A model generated the notes under the pieces. That model made no database searches, had not been told where the DNA came from, and was given only the letters and a program-made list of their open reading frames with translations. This document shows positions 20,858 through 31,140 of a DNA stretch of 64,000 nt, one piece after another (the stretch's first letter is position 1; each line of letters opens with the position of its first letter). This DNA is from Rhynchopus sp. YZ270_cl-10 (taxonomy: Eukaryota > Euglenozoa > Diplonemea > Diplonemida > Diplonemidae), in contig OZ037867.1 in NCBI GenBank assembly GCA_964035575.1, positions 434,001 to 498,000 of the forward strand. Reading direction: 5' to 3'. A program made the translations under genes and the position numbers.

Positions 20858-21634
20858 GCTGTGCAGGCAGGAATCCTTGCAAGGAGAGTCAGGTGTGGAC
20901 GGTTCTTTACCACGCACCCGTGAAGGCATCGTATAGGTATAGGGGCGATGTCCAGATAGTAGCTGATTGTGTCATCATGTCTCCCAGTGGTGTTGTGAGT
21001 GTTGTGGTGTGAAACGGGAAAGGAGCAAACCTCAGAAGCGCGGATAAAATCTATACTTCAGACCGCCGAAACGAATCAGAGTGTTATTAATGTCAAGTAT
21101 GTGTTTTAATCATTGGATCGGTGTGGTTTCTCTTCTGGAGGACGCACAGGATCTCCCTAACAGTAATGAGAACACGGGCGCCACACAACAGGCGCACATG
21201 CCCTTCTGCTGCAGGTCGTTGTTTGGATGTGATGTGATGTGATGTGGTTCTTGTTTGTGGAGAGAGTGCGTGTGTCAGACTACAGCCATGTGGCTGTGTG
21301 CCATACATCTCATGAAGCAGGCATCACCCCGCTATCAGAAATGAGGAATGCCTTTTGTGGTTCTGTTGTTGGTCATCATCCGCAGCAGCTCTCTCACACG
21401 GTGCCAGGAGGAGGGGGAAATAAAAGGGATGCCAATCTGGCCCTGGTCATTGACCTGTCTCGGTGATGTCCACAACCGGCAGGCTGGTGTACCTTGGCTG
21501 TGCAGGCAGGAATCCTTGCAAGGAGAGTCAGGTGTGGACGGTTCTTTACCACGCACCCGTGAAGGCATCGTATAGGTATAGGGGCGATGTCCAGATAGTA
21601 GCTGATTGTGTCATCATGTCTCCACTTGGTGTTG
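20858..21634 (-). repeat. 5'-flank copy C with 130-bp terminal direct repeats
   Basis: The core 21001..21624 matches copies A and B. The stretch 20858..20993 is repeated at 21498..21634 in the same orientation (TGTGCAGGCAGG... to ...TCATGTCTCC(C)A). The core carries one small insertion (about 21397-21415) not in the other copies. It starts about 80 bp upstream of the 20779 start codon. Confidence 0.75.
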
Positions 21635-21698
21635 CAGCATCGACGTAGGGCGATGTCTTACCGCTATAGTACCTTATATGAGTATCATTCTTCTTTTA

Positions 21699-21725
21699 CG
21701 TGCCACATGCGAAGCATGTGGCACG
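21699..21725. repeat. perfect 12-bp hairpin with GAA loop
   Basis: CGTGCCACATGC-GAA-GCATGTGGCACG, arms 21699..21710 and 21714..21725. The apex GCGAAGC is a known ultra-stable DNA mini-hairpin. The surrounding spacer 21635-22777 holds no gene I can support apart from this hairpin and the R3 copy. Confidence 0.85.
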
Positions 21726-22180
21726 CAAAAGGATTAAGATATAATTTCCAATCGAAAGATGGAGCTTCATCCACCAGCTTCGGCACGCAAAAGAAACAAA
21801 GGGTCGCTTGTCACCTGACAGTTGCACTACATTCTACATTGAAGCGTACGTCATGCACTCTTCATCGAAGAAACTCTCAAACGCACTGAATACTTGAACA
21901 GTACAGTCAAGGAGCAACAGAGTGTTAAGAAGTGGAGCCCACAAATGCAGAGGTGCAATACTGACAGCGAAAAAGGGAATGTGAGGGAGGCTGGAAGGGG
22001 GGGGGAAGGGACGTTCAGTATTGTTTTGTTCGAAACAGTAATAGTGTATCTAAAATGAAAATAAAGAGAAACATCGAGGCCAGTAATTATTTTTTGACCG
22101 TTTTCCTTGTAATTTCAGCCTTATGCGACCACCCCAGGGCAACAGATGGGATGAACTGAAGACCCCCTACAAAAAGAGAT

Positions 22181-22299
22181 TTGACTTGAAAATACAAAGC
22201 CCTCCCGTGGAGTGTGTACCTTGGTACATGACAGGTGTGCATTGGGATGGCCACCCAACCATGCAAGTACTACATCCATTTCGAGGTTGGCATCTGATA
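22181..22299 (+). repeat. dispersed repeat R3 (near full length)
   Basis: It runs from TTGACTTGAAAATACAAAGC through GTGTACCTTGGTACATGAC to ATCCATTTCGAGG and CATCTGATA, about 119 bp. Confidence 0.8.
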
Positions 22300-22777
22300 A
22301 GCCCTCCCGCGGAAAGAAAAATAGGAGGAAAAACGTGAACGTTTGAATAGAAGAAAGAGAAAATTTGAAGATTTAAAATGTGACTCTCTTGTGCACACCC
22401 ATGAAAAAAAATAAACAAAAATAAAACTGCCTCATTTTGCTTTATGTTTAGACAGCAACAAAGACTATGTCAGAGTGAACAGCCTATTCTTCTGGGTCTT
22501 AAGAAAATACAAACTACAAACGTTAACCAGGAGGCTGACACACACACTCTCTCTCTCTCTCTCAACAAGGACACCACAAATAGAAAAAAATTTTCAAAAA
22601 AAAAAAAAAAGATGGGTTACATGACACCACCCTTACCACCCCCTCCCCCCTCTACGACGCTGTAGTAAAATGACTCTACTTTGTGGCCATACCCTTCACC
22701 ATTGCTAGACAAACGGTCAAACCACAAAAACCATTTCTTTACTTCACTGTGCATCCTCTCCCCCCCTCCCAACCCTC

Positions 22778-23656
22778 CTATATTCCCTTAACCCCACTCC
22801 CCCCTCCTCCTCGCTCCTTCTTTTTGACGAAGTGATACTCCTTGCAGAAAGCAGGATGCAGAGAGTTCATCACCTTTTTACAGATAGAGTCAAGATATTT
22901 GAGGTAGGCGTGAGCGAAGGTACGTCCACAGAGTTTTTCTGGCTCTTTTTCACACCACTGCCGGAATGTTGCTATGGGAACCAACTGAGCATGCTCGAAT
23001 TCTTCGTCATCTGTATGAGGCCACGTACCTGGGGCATTTGACTCACCACCTTTGTCGTTTTCTGCTGCAACTGCGGCAGCCGCAGCTGCTCCTTTCAAGG
23101 AGTTTAGTGGGTATAGGTATACCGTGGAGTTTTGCACATCAATCCTCCCAGTCGCGTAGCGGTGCTTTAATAAAAAGTTGTCTAAAGGAATCAAATCGCT
23201 CGGCTTTGCGCGAATATTCAACTCCTCTCTCAGCCCTCGAACCGCAGTGTCCGCAGCAGATTCATTTACTTCTAAGTGTTCACCACTCACCCCCCAAGCG
23301 CCCGGACAATTCACCCCCTCCGTTTTCCGTTTTTGTAGTAATATCAGAGACCTATTAAAATCGATTAACAGTACCCACGTAGCCCAGTGCGCGAGACCTT
23401 CAGTATGCGCGCGCTCAATGGTAACAGGGAGGAGACGGCGTCGTGATACTGTATCAAAAGCTTCGATGTAGCTACTATGAATTGAAGTACTCCGCGGGGA
23501 TGCTGGCACCATTGTGGTAAACGCAAGCAACATCAACACAAAAAAGACGCCAAAAAGATACGGATGCTTCTGCGGACGTTCCGAACTGTATCCACCTCCT
23601 ATGTGATCCGGTGGTCGAACATCAGTTATAATAGGGCGACGTGCTCGATCGGACAT
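22778..23656 (-). CDS. membrane-anchored Nudix hydrolase (IPP-isomerase-like subgroup)
   Basis: The protein has 292 residues. Residues 32-50 (PYLFGVFFVLMLLAFTTMV) form a single hydrophobic helix after a short charged N-terminus, so a signal-anchor with the enzyme domain on the far side is likely. The Nudix domain begins with the subgroup signature HTEGLAHWATWVLLID (about 84-99) and has a Nudix box at 125-147: GEHLEVNESAADTAV, then RGLREELN. The box keeps E132, R140, E144 and E145, which correspond to metal-binding positions. It departs from GX5EX7REUXEEXGU by one extra residue after the Gly, Gly for Glu after the Arg, and Asn for the last Gly. An alanine run (about 189-196) sits in a loop. 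The substrate (a nucleoside or isoprenoid diphosphate) cannot be read from sequence. No acceptor-like AG is seen close to this start. Confidence 0.75.
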   Translation of the reverse strand: MSDRARRPIITDVRPPDHIGGGYSSERPQKHPYLFGVFFVLMLLAFTTMVPASPRSTSIHSSYIEAFDTVSRRRLLPVTIERAHTEGLAHWATWVLLIDFNRSLILLQKRKTEGVNCPGAWGVSGEHLEVNESAADTAVRGLREELNIRAKPSDLIPLDNFLLKHRYATGRIDVQNSTVYLYPLNSLKGAAAAAAVAAENDKGGESNAPGTWPHTDDEEFEHAQLVPIATFRQWCEKEPEKLCGRTFAHAYLKYLDSICKKVMNSLHPAFCKEYHFVKKKERGGGGSGVKGI

Positions 23657-24419
23657 AGAAATATTTGAAAATAAAAATACGACAAAAAAATCAAGGGGAA
23701 TGGAGAGGGGTGTACAAGAGGAAATCGATGAGGGGAAAAGACGAGGTTATTTCTTTTTTTTCTTTGAAAGTGTATTATATTTTATTCCCCCCTTTGTATC
23801 CTGTGGTGCGTTTTATGTGTGGGGGGAAGGATGAGCAAGGTGTTTTGAGGGGTGAGGGGAAGTTTGGGAAGGAGAGAAAGGTGCAAATATCCTCTCTCGA
23901 TCCATTGTGTGATTGGTGCATGGCCGCTCCTGGAAGGTGGAGTGATTTTTTTTGAAAAAAATCTGAATGATTTCCGTTTCCAAACACAATCACTCTAAGT
24001 TTGTACTCAATCACCTTATCAATGTGGAGAGAGAAGGGGTAAGAAGGAAACAGAGCAAAAAAATTTTGTTTGATTATAGACTACTATCACTAGATAATAG
24101 CCACGGTTTTTCTTCAGAGGATCCTTAAAAGAGCAAATAGAAGGAGTACGCTTTGCAGTAGGAGGTGGCAGAGTCGGAGGAAGGAAACAGAGCAAAAAAG
24201 GAACATTGCATTTTTTTTTTTTTTGTATGTTTCCGGGGCTAGTGAACATTTTTTGTTGTTGGGGAGGGTCTTTTTTTTGAGAAAAATTTGAAGAAAAAAA
24301 AAAGATGGCTGGAACTCGTGGGTATACAGTGCATCTTATCAAAAAAATGAAGGGTCGGAAGAGAAGCCAGACTGAATAAGGGGGTGGGAGGAAAAATTGA
24401 AGAAAATGAGGGTAGTTGT

Positions 24420-24486
24420 GAAGTGCACACGCCTCTGTGAACGCAGGCACCTGGATCTCCGCGGGGGGGTTTATCGAAGCCCGCAG
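24420..24486 (+). repeat. dispersed repeat R4
   Basis: The core ACGCCTCTGTGAACGCAGGC is followed by CTCCGCGGGG...TTATCGAAGCCCGC. It is related to 57439, 28736, 24976 and 48700. Confidence 0.65.
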
Positions 24487-24770
24487 AAAATCGAAGAAAA
24501 AAAAAAAGGGTTTTTTGAAGATGAATCTAAACCTCTCATCATTTTTGAAAGATAAATGTGTCTCACTGTACACATGTCTCCCAAAGGAACACCATGTACA
24601 CAATGACACTTGACAAGCATTTTTTCGTTAACGTTTTGTGCTTGTAACATGTACTTTTTATGTCATGAGAAGTGTCGTCATGTATCCCACCCCCCTAATA
24701 GAATAAATACACTCCAGACAAAATATGGAATAAAGAAAAAAAATCTGAAGAGCGGAAAAACCCCACTTTA

Positions 24771-24797
24771 CGAGAAGCTTCTCGTGCTTAGTCACCT
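24771..24797 (+). repeat. dispersed hairpin repeat R1 (partial)
   Basis: It contains TTCTCGTGCTTAGTCACCT. The 5' half is replaced by CGAGAAGC, which also pairs with the loop side (GAGAAGC/GCTTCTC). Confidence 0.65.
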
Positions 24798-24975
24798 CTC
24801 CCCCCCACGCCCGCCCGCCCCCGCCTTCACTCGTTAGGTAACGGGAATAAATGAAAACCCAGGGTAATAAGGCCGCGAGATAGGTTTGGTTTGGCTGTCG
24901 CATTGCACGGTTCGGGCCATTTTTTTTCAACCCTTTTTCTATGAAACAATGCAGATTTTCTATTTGACAAAAAGA

Positions 24976-25026
24976 GAAGTTGAAAGTGCAAAAAACGCCT
25001 CACCGTTCATCGGCAAACGCAGGCAC
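24976..25026 (+). repeat. dispersed repeat R4 (short form)
   Basis: AGTTGAAAGTGCAAAA, then ACGCCTCACCG and CGGCAAACGCAGGCAC. It lacks the 3' hairpin of the long form. Confidence 0.6.
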
Positions 25027-25185
25027 AGAAAGAAAAAAACCCCCCCCTTTAAAACTCACTGCATATCTCATACAGTTATCTAATCCACCTTTTATACTCC
25101 ACATTCACACCACCTACCAAACACAACCTACACGTCTCCTAGGTCAATTTCAAACGCGCCCATTTCCATATATTTTTTTTTGATA

Positions 25186-25250
25186 AATTGTTTGGAGTAG
25201 TGTAGTTGCCTCGGTTGTGTAGCCACAGTTTGTGCAAATCTCCACTGTCT
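25186..25250 (+). repeat. dispersed repeat R2
   Basis: TTTGGAGTAGTGTAGTTGCC, then TCGGTTGTGTAGCCACAG and TCTCCACTGTCT. It is very close to 28464..28527. Confidence 0.8.
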
Positions 25251-25439
25251 TTTTTTTTTTCCACCCACAAATATCCCTCTCACTATATCATTCAGCAATG
25301 CTGTTCACGACTTTGTTCATTCCGTTTTAATGAGCCTCATTAAAAGGTGCTATAGCACGCCTCTAGGTATTCTAAAATACGATGCAAACGCAGAGATTTT
25401 TGTATCAAAGGCATTTGCTACAGTGTGTCTATGCACTGT

Positions 25440-26557
25440 TTAGAGACCTACATCGCCTTTAAGCTTATCCGCTTCGCTTTGAATGTCACTACCTATATCA
25501 GAGTAAACGTTGCCAATGGCGAACTGTCTGAAGTTGATGGGGTTCGAAGACCCGCTCAGGAGAGGGTCACCTGCAGAGTCCGTCCCATAGAAGCTGGCAA
25601 GGACAGTGAGGGTGGAGCTTGTGCTGACACACTTGGCGCAGTTCCATCGAGACGTCGCGGCGTCCCCAATACAAAAGGAGTCCGAGTCGAATAGGCATTC
25701 AGATCCATCATCAGAGCAGGAGTTCACAAAGCCGTTGCCAATGGGGTCGCCGTTCTGTAGAAAAAAAAAGGACAATGATTTTATAAAAATATGTTCAGGA
25801 TAGAGAGTGGTTGTAAGGAAGGTTATTTGCGATATTTTATCAAAATTCATGTTCAAAGAATTGAATCGAGGAGTACTCAATTTCTTGGCTTGAAATATAA
25901 CAGCTAGTTTGTGAACAGTGTGCTATGTTGGTATATGACCGGCTGTACCCCAACCATGCAGTCTTACATCCATTTCGAGGTTTATATCTTCATCAGATCA
26001 AAAGATATTTTACGGAAGAAAACAAAGAAACATACCTTGTAATGGAAGTTCCCATCCTTCAGGGTGATGTTGTATAGAAGAAACGACGCCACTGCGCCAC
26101 CGTCTTTGCATTGTGCAGTTGGGGGCGACTCTTGGTACACTAAGGTGTATGATTCTTGCGTTTCATCTGGGACACGCACCTCGGACGACTTGCCCGCCCC
26201 ATATGCCGCAAGGTACACATCTGTGTGGGTGCTATTCGCAAACTCAGCTGCGCCGTTCAACGTGAAGCTGCTAAACGCATCCACCTTCGGACAGAAGAAG
26301 TACGTCCTATACCCTGTGTCCTCCGAAGCACTCTTCCCTTCCCCCGCTGCCTGCACGTCCCCGATAATCATCCGAAAGTCCATCCTGTCTCCACTCTTAC
26401 AAGGCTCGTCTTTATCCTCACTCCGAGGCTGTGCCCACATCCACGGTTGACATTGGCTTTCGCATGTCATCTCGCTGCTTGCATCCTTCAACAAAGAGAC
26501 GAAGACGCTTAGTGTAATAAAAAGGGGGAAGGGGGAGGAGGAGGAGGGCCTCATCAT
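25440..26557 (-). CDS. predicted secreted protein, two exons, no recognised domain
   Basis: Exon 1 is 26036..26557 and exon 2 is 25440..25754, joined by a 281-bp phase-0 intron (GTATGT...CTACAG), giving 278 residues. A signal peptide (PLFITLSVFVSLLKDASS, about residues 10-27) leads to a compact region with ten or more cysteines (CESQCQPW, YFFCPK, CSDDGSECLFDSDSFC, WNCAKC). No transmembrane segment follows, so secretion is likely. I do not recognise the family. The intron carries a fragment of dispersed repeat R3, and a pyrimidine tract ending CACACAG lies 19 nt upstream of the start. Both exons have balanced composition, unlike the AT-rich intron, which supports the model. Confidence 0.7.
25932..25992 (+). 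repeat. R3 fragment inside an intron
   Basis: GACCGGCTGTACCCCAACC, then ATGCAGTCTTACATCC and ATTTCGAGGTTTATATC form the 3' part of R3. They lie wholly within the intron 25755..26035 of the secreted-protein gene, antisense to it. Confidence 0.75.
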
Positions 26558-26575
26558 GGTGTGTGTGTGTGTTTT

Positions 26576-26600
26576 CTGTGTGAGAATGATAAGGGGATGG
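26576..26600 (-). promoter_or_regulatory. acceptor-like site before the secreted-protein gene
   Basis: The minus strand reads TTATCATTCTCACACAG followed by AAAACACACACACACACC and the ATG. It is the same layout as upstream of other genes here. Confidence 0.4.
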
Positions 26601-27097
26601 GTGTGTTTGAGAACAGGTGTGTATTATCCCTAGCAATCGGGAGAACGTCCACGATTTTAAGGAAAGGTTAATTGTGGATCGCCCATCAGGAAAATGGGGT
26701 ATATAGCCCATGAGGGGATGGGTATGTGTTTGATAACGAATATAGAGTGGGTAACGCCCTGAACGGAGTATAGTCCACGGATGGGGTGTGTGTGTGGGTT
26801 TTGCTATCTCGCGTCACCCTTGCTGGCATGCAATGTTGCTATCAGAGCTGCTATGCTTCCCTGCAGGCCACTATGGTTTATGGTTTTCCATCCTTAGAGG
26901 AAAGAGAGGAGGAGAAAGAAGAAGAAAAAAACCCTTTTATTTTTGAATCAAAACTCTTCTTATTACCCTGAGACGGTATTTTTTTCGGAAAAGTTTTTGG
27001 AAAAGAGAAATCCAATAAAAAGCTTCAAATAGAAAACCCCTGAGAAATGAAATATGCCTCTCGACACACATCTTTACTATGAGACAGCAAAAAAAAA

Positions 27098-27215
27098 GCT
27101 GACTTGAAATACAAAAAGCCCTCTCGTGAAACAGTGTACCTTTGGTACAATGACCGGATATACCGAGGGTGGACACCCCAACCATGCAGTCCTCCATCCA
27201 TTTCGTTACATCTGA
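27098..27215 (+). repeat. dispersed repeat R3
   Basis: GCTGACTTGAAATACAAAAA, GCCCTCTCGTG, GTACCTTTGGTACAATGACC, ACCATGCAGTCCTCCATCC. The spacer 26558-27279 otherwise shows GT-rich simple sequence near 26560 and 26780 and no gene. Confidence 0.75.
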
Positions 27216-27279
27216 GAGACAAAAACCTGGAGACTTTTCTCAGAACTACTGAGTATTTTTTTTCCCCCCTCACCCACCC

Positions 27280-27738
27280 TCATGGCGGTATGACGGCACC
27301 ATTGGAGCTTCTTCTGTCCATTTGAAGAGTTAACTGGACACGAGGCTTTCCGTACACTTCACGAAGAACATCACGGCGAGAATACACGGGAACGGAGTCC
27401 ACCTTGGTGACGACGTGCCCGATGTAGTTGTTCAGGATCGCCGGGAAGATCTGTTTGATACGGAGGTTCGCTTCAAGACGGATCTGCAGCGTTTCATCAA
27501 CTAGAAGCTCTGTTTCCGTCCCCTCGCTCTCCACCTCCTCCTCCCCCTTTACGCCTTCCCCTTGCGGAGACACTGCATACGCACCACCATGCCCCGAAGA
27601 CACCAAAGAAGGAGGCAAAGAAGAAGAAGAGGAAGAACTGTACTGTGCAATCACACCTTCTGTTTCAGGTGTCAAGCCAGGTAAAGGAGACAAGGTAGGG
27701 AGAGGCGAGAGGGAGAGAGCAGCATCTAAGCGGCGCAT
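27280..27738 (-). CDS. short hypothetical protein with a weak PDZ-like C-terminus
   Basis: From the ATG at 27738 the frame gives 152 residues: a Ser/Leu/Pro-rich first half, an acidic patch (GEEEVESEGTETE), then an ordered stretch. That stretch, IGHVVTKVDSVPVYSRRDVL followed by GKPRVQLTLQ, resembles the last strands and helix of a PDZ domain, but the first half of a PDZ fold is not apparent. The frame stays open upstream to 28035, where composition turns low-complexity; a 5' exon joined at a T-rich acceptor near 27740-28000 is possible, and I cannot place it. The start is therefore uncertain. The upstream spacer to 31140 holds repeats and a TIR element. Confidence 0.4.
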   Translation of the reverse strand: MRRLDAALSLSPLPTLSPLPGLTPETEGVIAQYSSSSSSSLPPSLVSSGHGGAYAVSPQGEGVKGEEEVESEGTETELLVDETLQIRLEANLRIKQIFPAILNNYIGHVVTKVDSVPVYSRRDVLREVYGKPRVQLTLQMDRRSSNGAVIPP

Positions 27739-28236
27739 TAAGGAGAAAAGAAAATTAAAAAAAAAAAAACGCGGAGATTGTTTATCTAAAGTTGGAAGGG
27801 GTTGTAAAAGAGGGAAGAAAGAAAGAAGGGGAAAAGGAGAAAGGGGGGGGAAAGAAACGATGTGTAGAGGAAACCCTGTTTTCAAATATGGAATAATTTG
27901 TTGTGTTTTTGAAGAAAATTTGGACCATCTATGATCGTCTCCGTGAAGACACGCAACAGGGCTGTGAAGAGCTTGTGAGAGTGTGTGTGAGAGCTTACTG
28001 AGAGCTAGTGGAAAAAAAATCTCTCCCCGGTTCATAGATGGCCCAAAATTGGGGGGGAAATGATTAAGAAAAAATTTTCAATCGGAAGATGGAGTTTTAT
28101 CCACCAATTGGCGGGAAATGAAAAAAGAAAGGCACTTTGTTTTTTCACGCATCTTGTTCATGTTTACAAAAAGGAAGGGAGTGGAGGCAGGGGAGGGGAC
28201 TTATTGAAAGGGGAAGGGGTTTCGAGAAAAAAAAAA

Positions 28237-28285
28237 GTTGACATGAAATACAAAAGCCCTCTTGCGACGGTGTGTGCCTAATACT
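28237..28285 (+). repeat. dispersed repeat R3 (5' fragment)
   Basis: GTTGACATGAAATACAAAAG, then CCCTCTTGCGACGGTGTG. The homology stops after the central hairpin. Confidence 0.6.
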
Positions 28286-28463
28286 TTGTTGTACTCTTTT
28301 TGTTTGCCCTTTTTTTTTGAAAACTTGATTGTATTCCCGAAGATGAGCTCCACAAGGTCGAAGATAACTGTTGATTCGGTTCCCAACAAACATCCTATTT
28401 TTCAGGTCTCTTGCCCTTTTTTTCTCTTTTTCTCGTATCTTTTTTTCTTCTTGAAATTTGATA

Positions 28464-28527
28464 TATTGTTGGAGTAGTGTAGTTGCCTCGGTTTGTATTG
28501 CCACAGTTGCGCAATCTCCACTGTCTC
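28464..28527 (+). repeat. dispersed repeat R2
   Basis: TATTGTTGGAGTAGTGTAG, TTGCCTCGG, GCCACAGTTGCGCAATCTCC. The ends GGAG and CTCC pair. Confidence 0.8.
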
Positions 28528-28735
28528 TTGAAAATTTTAGTGTAGTCACCCCCGAGAGGATGCACTCCACCATAACTTCTTTTTTTTTGTGTTTCTCTCT
28601 ACACAAACCCCTCCCCCATTACATCCCCCCTTTTCTTCATCCCCCCCTCCCCGATTCCTCATCCCCCTATCTTGCAGTCATATCCCCTACTCTCAGATTT
28701 CTTCTTTACACTAATGGTTTTCAGTAAAAAAAGGT

Positions 28736-28793
28736 GAAGGTTGATAGTGCAAAAACGCCTCTGGGACGCAGGGCACTTGACGCTCCGTCGGGA
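28736..28793 (+). repeat. dispersed repeat R4
   Basis: GAAGGTTGATAGTGCAAAAA, CGCCTCTGGGACGCAGGG, GACGCTCCGTCGGG. It is very close to the first half of 57439..57513. A GGAA microsatellite follows at 28800-28818. Confidence 0.75.
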
Positions 28794-29080
28794 AGAAAAA
28801 AGGAAGGAAGGAAGGAAGAAGGAGAAAATGTGATGAATGTGCCTCTTCTGTACACAAAGCATCTACAGTAGAAAAAACAAAAAAGAGAGAAAAGAAAATG
28901 GTATAATTTTTTTGAACACGGAGGACATTGCACACCCTGCTAGGGTGTTCGTCGAGAGAGCTCTGTGCTCCATTGGTCATCCAAAGCCTTTTTTTTTTTT
29001 TTTGTACTTCTCTCTGTCATATTCGACCTAATCCGAAGACAGGTTCTGTCAAAAAAAATATCACCAATCTGCTTTTTTTG

Positions 29081-29127
29081 AAATTGTTGGAGTGGTGGAG
29101 TTGCCTCAGTTGTGCAATATCCACTTT
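29081..29127 (+). repeat. dispersed repeat R2 (short)
   Basis: AAATTGTTGGAGTGGTGGAG, then TTGCCTCAGTTGTGCAATATCC. It lacks the middle of the longer copies. An A28 run follows at about 29321-29350, and I see no gene up to the TIR element. Confidence 0.7.
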
Positions 29128-29907
29128 CCTTTTTGTTGTATCAACGATCTTGGTGGGACTAGGGTCTGTACTCGATGGTATTCTTTTGTTGTTGCCTTTT
29201 TTTTTTGTTGTGATAATCTGTTGTTTTTTTTAGTACAGCTACCATACAACACTATCACCTCAACTGTACCAATTTTTTGTCTTTTTTATGGGGGCTTGAC
29301 ATAAAAAGGGGGAAAATCTACAAAAAAAAAAAAAAAAAAAAAAAAAAAAACAATCTTCAAATTGGGAACGTGGACGAGGAGGAGCGGAGGAGAGGAAAGA
29401 CTTCATTACCAACACCTTTTTTCTCTCCCCTTCCCCCTCTCCCCCCCAGTGTTTGAAGAGGAGGGGGGCTGAACTGAACTCTAATGGGAAGTGGGTGGGG
29501 GAAAGTATTTGGAAGTGTGGGAGTGTTGAGCTGGACTAGAAAGGGGGGAAAAGGGTGTGAGCTTTTGCTTTTTTTTTGGAGTGCAACGAAGCAACGCAGT
29601 CACACCATAATACATAAACCCTCACTCGAATTCCACCTTCGGTCGTAACTCAGGGTCACATAAAAATTTAAAAAAAAAAACTAAAACTAAAAATTCTGAG
29701 GAAAAAGATGTCTCTCCCCCTCTTTCTTCCTCCTTTTTTAAATAAAACCAGGCTAAACGCAAGAATCTCCAAAGAAAAAAAAATACCTGGACAAAGGAGA
29801 CCTTAGCGCAAATGCCTGAATAAAACGTTGTTTTTTTTTTTGGTTTTTTGTTTTTTTTTTTGTTGGGATCAGGGGATGGGACATTGCTTTGGTACGGCTT
29901 CATATAT

Positions 29908-30954
29908 GGGAGCGTCCGCGAAAGACCCCCCCCTAAAGCTAACATCCGTGCTTATTGGTATTTCACTAATTAAAATTTTGGTATTTTATAAGATTTTTTT
30001 TTAAAATGAACTCAGAGTTAAGTTTCTGAGTTCATTAAAAAAAAAATCGGTGAAAAATTCCGAGTAGGTATTAATTTAGATAGGAAAAGCTATGTCAACA
30101 GCTATGTGTCCCCTTATTTTACCTGTAAATACTAAGGATATACAAGGAAATCCTCACAAACACCCATATAACCACCCACAGAACAACACAACAGGGGGAA
30201 ATGGAATCAGCAGCCAAAGCATTCGCTCAGGAGCTGAAAACCCGGCCTTTCCGAGGCCTAAAAAACTTCGCCGAGCTGCAGGTGTATGCAGGGGTTCACT
30301 GGCAGGGGGACAAAGGGTGGGACGCGAGGAGCTGGATGCGCGAGGTGTGGAGCTCGAAGCATATGTCTCTCCATATGCAGAAGACAACCACCAGGAGAAA
30401 AGGGGTGTCCGCCGTTTACTACTCCTGTAGTTGCATCACCGGCACCCCAGGAGGACAATGAGAGCGAGACGAAGGAGGAAGAGGAGGAACAGGCGGACAA
30501 TTGTCTGTAACTCTTGGAGAGACTCATCACAGAGGTCAATAGGGTCACTCAAAAAAGGGGGGTTTCTGCGAGAAAGTCGGCGTCGCCGCAGACGACCCGG
30601 ATCGGGAAGCTCTTTCGCGCTCTATTTAGAGTGTTCGGAGGGGGCGACAAGCCTCCACCCCCCTTTCCTCCCCCCCCCCCCCCTTTTTGATAATGGGTTT
30701 AGAGACAGATATTAGTGAATTCCTTCCTATATCCTTAGTATTTACAGGTAAAATATGGGGACACATAGCTGTTGACATAGCTTTTCCTATCTAAATTAAT
30801 ACCTACTCGGAATTTTTCACCGATTTTTTTTTTAATGAACTAACTCTGAGTTCATTTTAAAAAAAAATCTTATAAAATACCAAAATGTTAATTAGTGAAA
30901 TACCAATAAGCATGGATGTTAGCTTTAGGGGGGGGGTCTTTCGCGGACGCTGCC
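29908..30954. mobile_element. non-autonomous DNA element with about 240-bp terminal inverted repeats
   Basis: The arms 29908..30152 and about 30718..30954 are inverted copies. They start GG(G/C)AGCGTCCGCGAAAGACC and are more than 90% alike over the AT-rich part. The element is about 1.05 kb and its flanks are (AT)n, so a target duplication cannot be separated from simple sequence. The 570-bp interior is GC-rich, unlike arms and flanks. It contains several short overlapping open frames rich in Arg, Glu and Pro but no recognisable transposase. It is probably a deletion derivative or MITE-like passenger mobilised in trans. The superfamily is unassigned. Confidence 0.75.
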
Positions 30955-31140
30955 ATATATATATATTTTTTTTTTGCTTTTTTTGGTTTTTCCACCCTCG
31001 TTTATATACAGAAACTTCACTTTTTTTTTTTTTTACAAACATTGCTTTTCGGGAACAAATCATTTATTCTGTACGCTTACAAATATAGAAAAAAAAAACT
31101 TAAACAGAGGGACAAAAAATCAAGAAACTGGTGGTTTTGT

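Larger units (their letters stand above)
23657..25439. other. 1.8-kb spacer rich in homopolymers and short repeats
   Basis: No gene is supported. Poly-T/poly-A runs and R4, R1 and R2 units (listed separately) fill much of it. The minus-strand open frame at 24019-24609 is low-complexity Phe/Pro/Ser sequence from such runs. Confidence 0.6.

Noticed and set aside
20858-21634. Flank copy C as a tiny LTR-type element (130-bp direct repeats starting TG and ending CA)
   Set aside because: There is no flanking target duplication, primer-binding site or polypurine tract. Copy B lacks the first repeat, and two of the three copies sit exactly at gene starts, so flank duplication explains it better.
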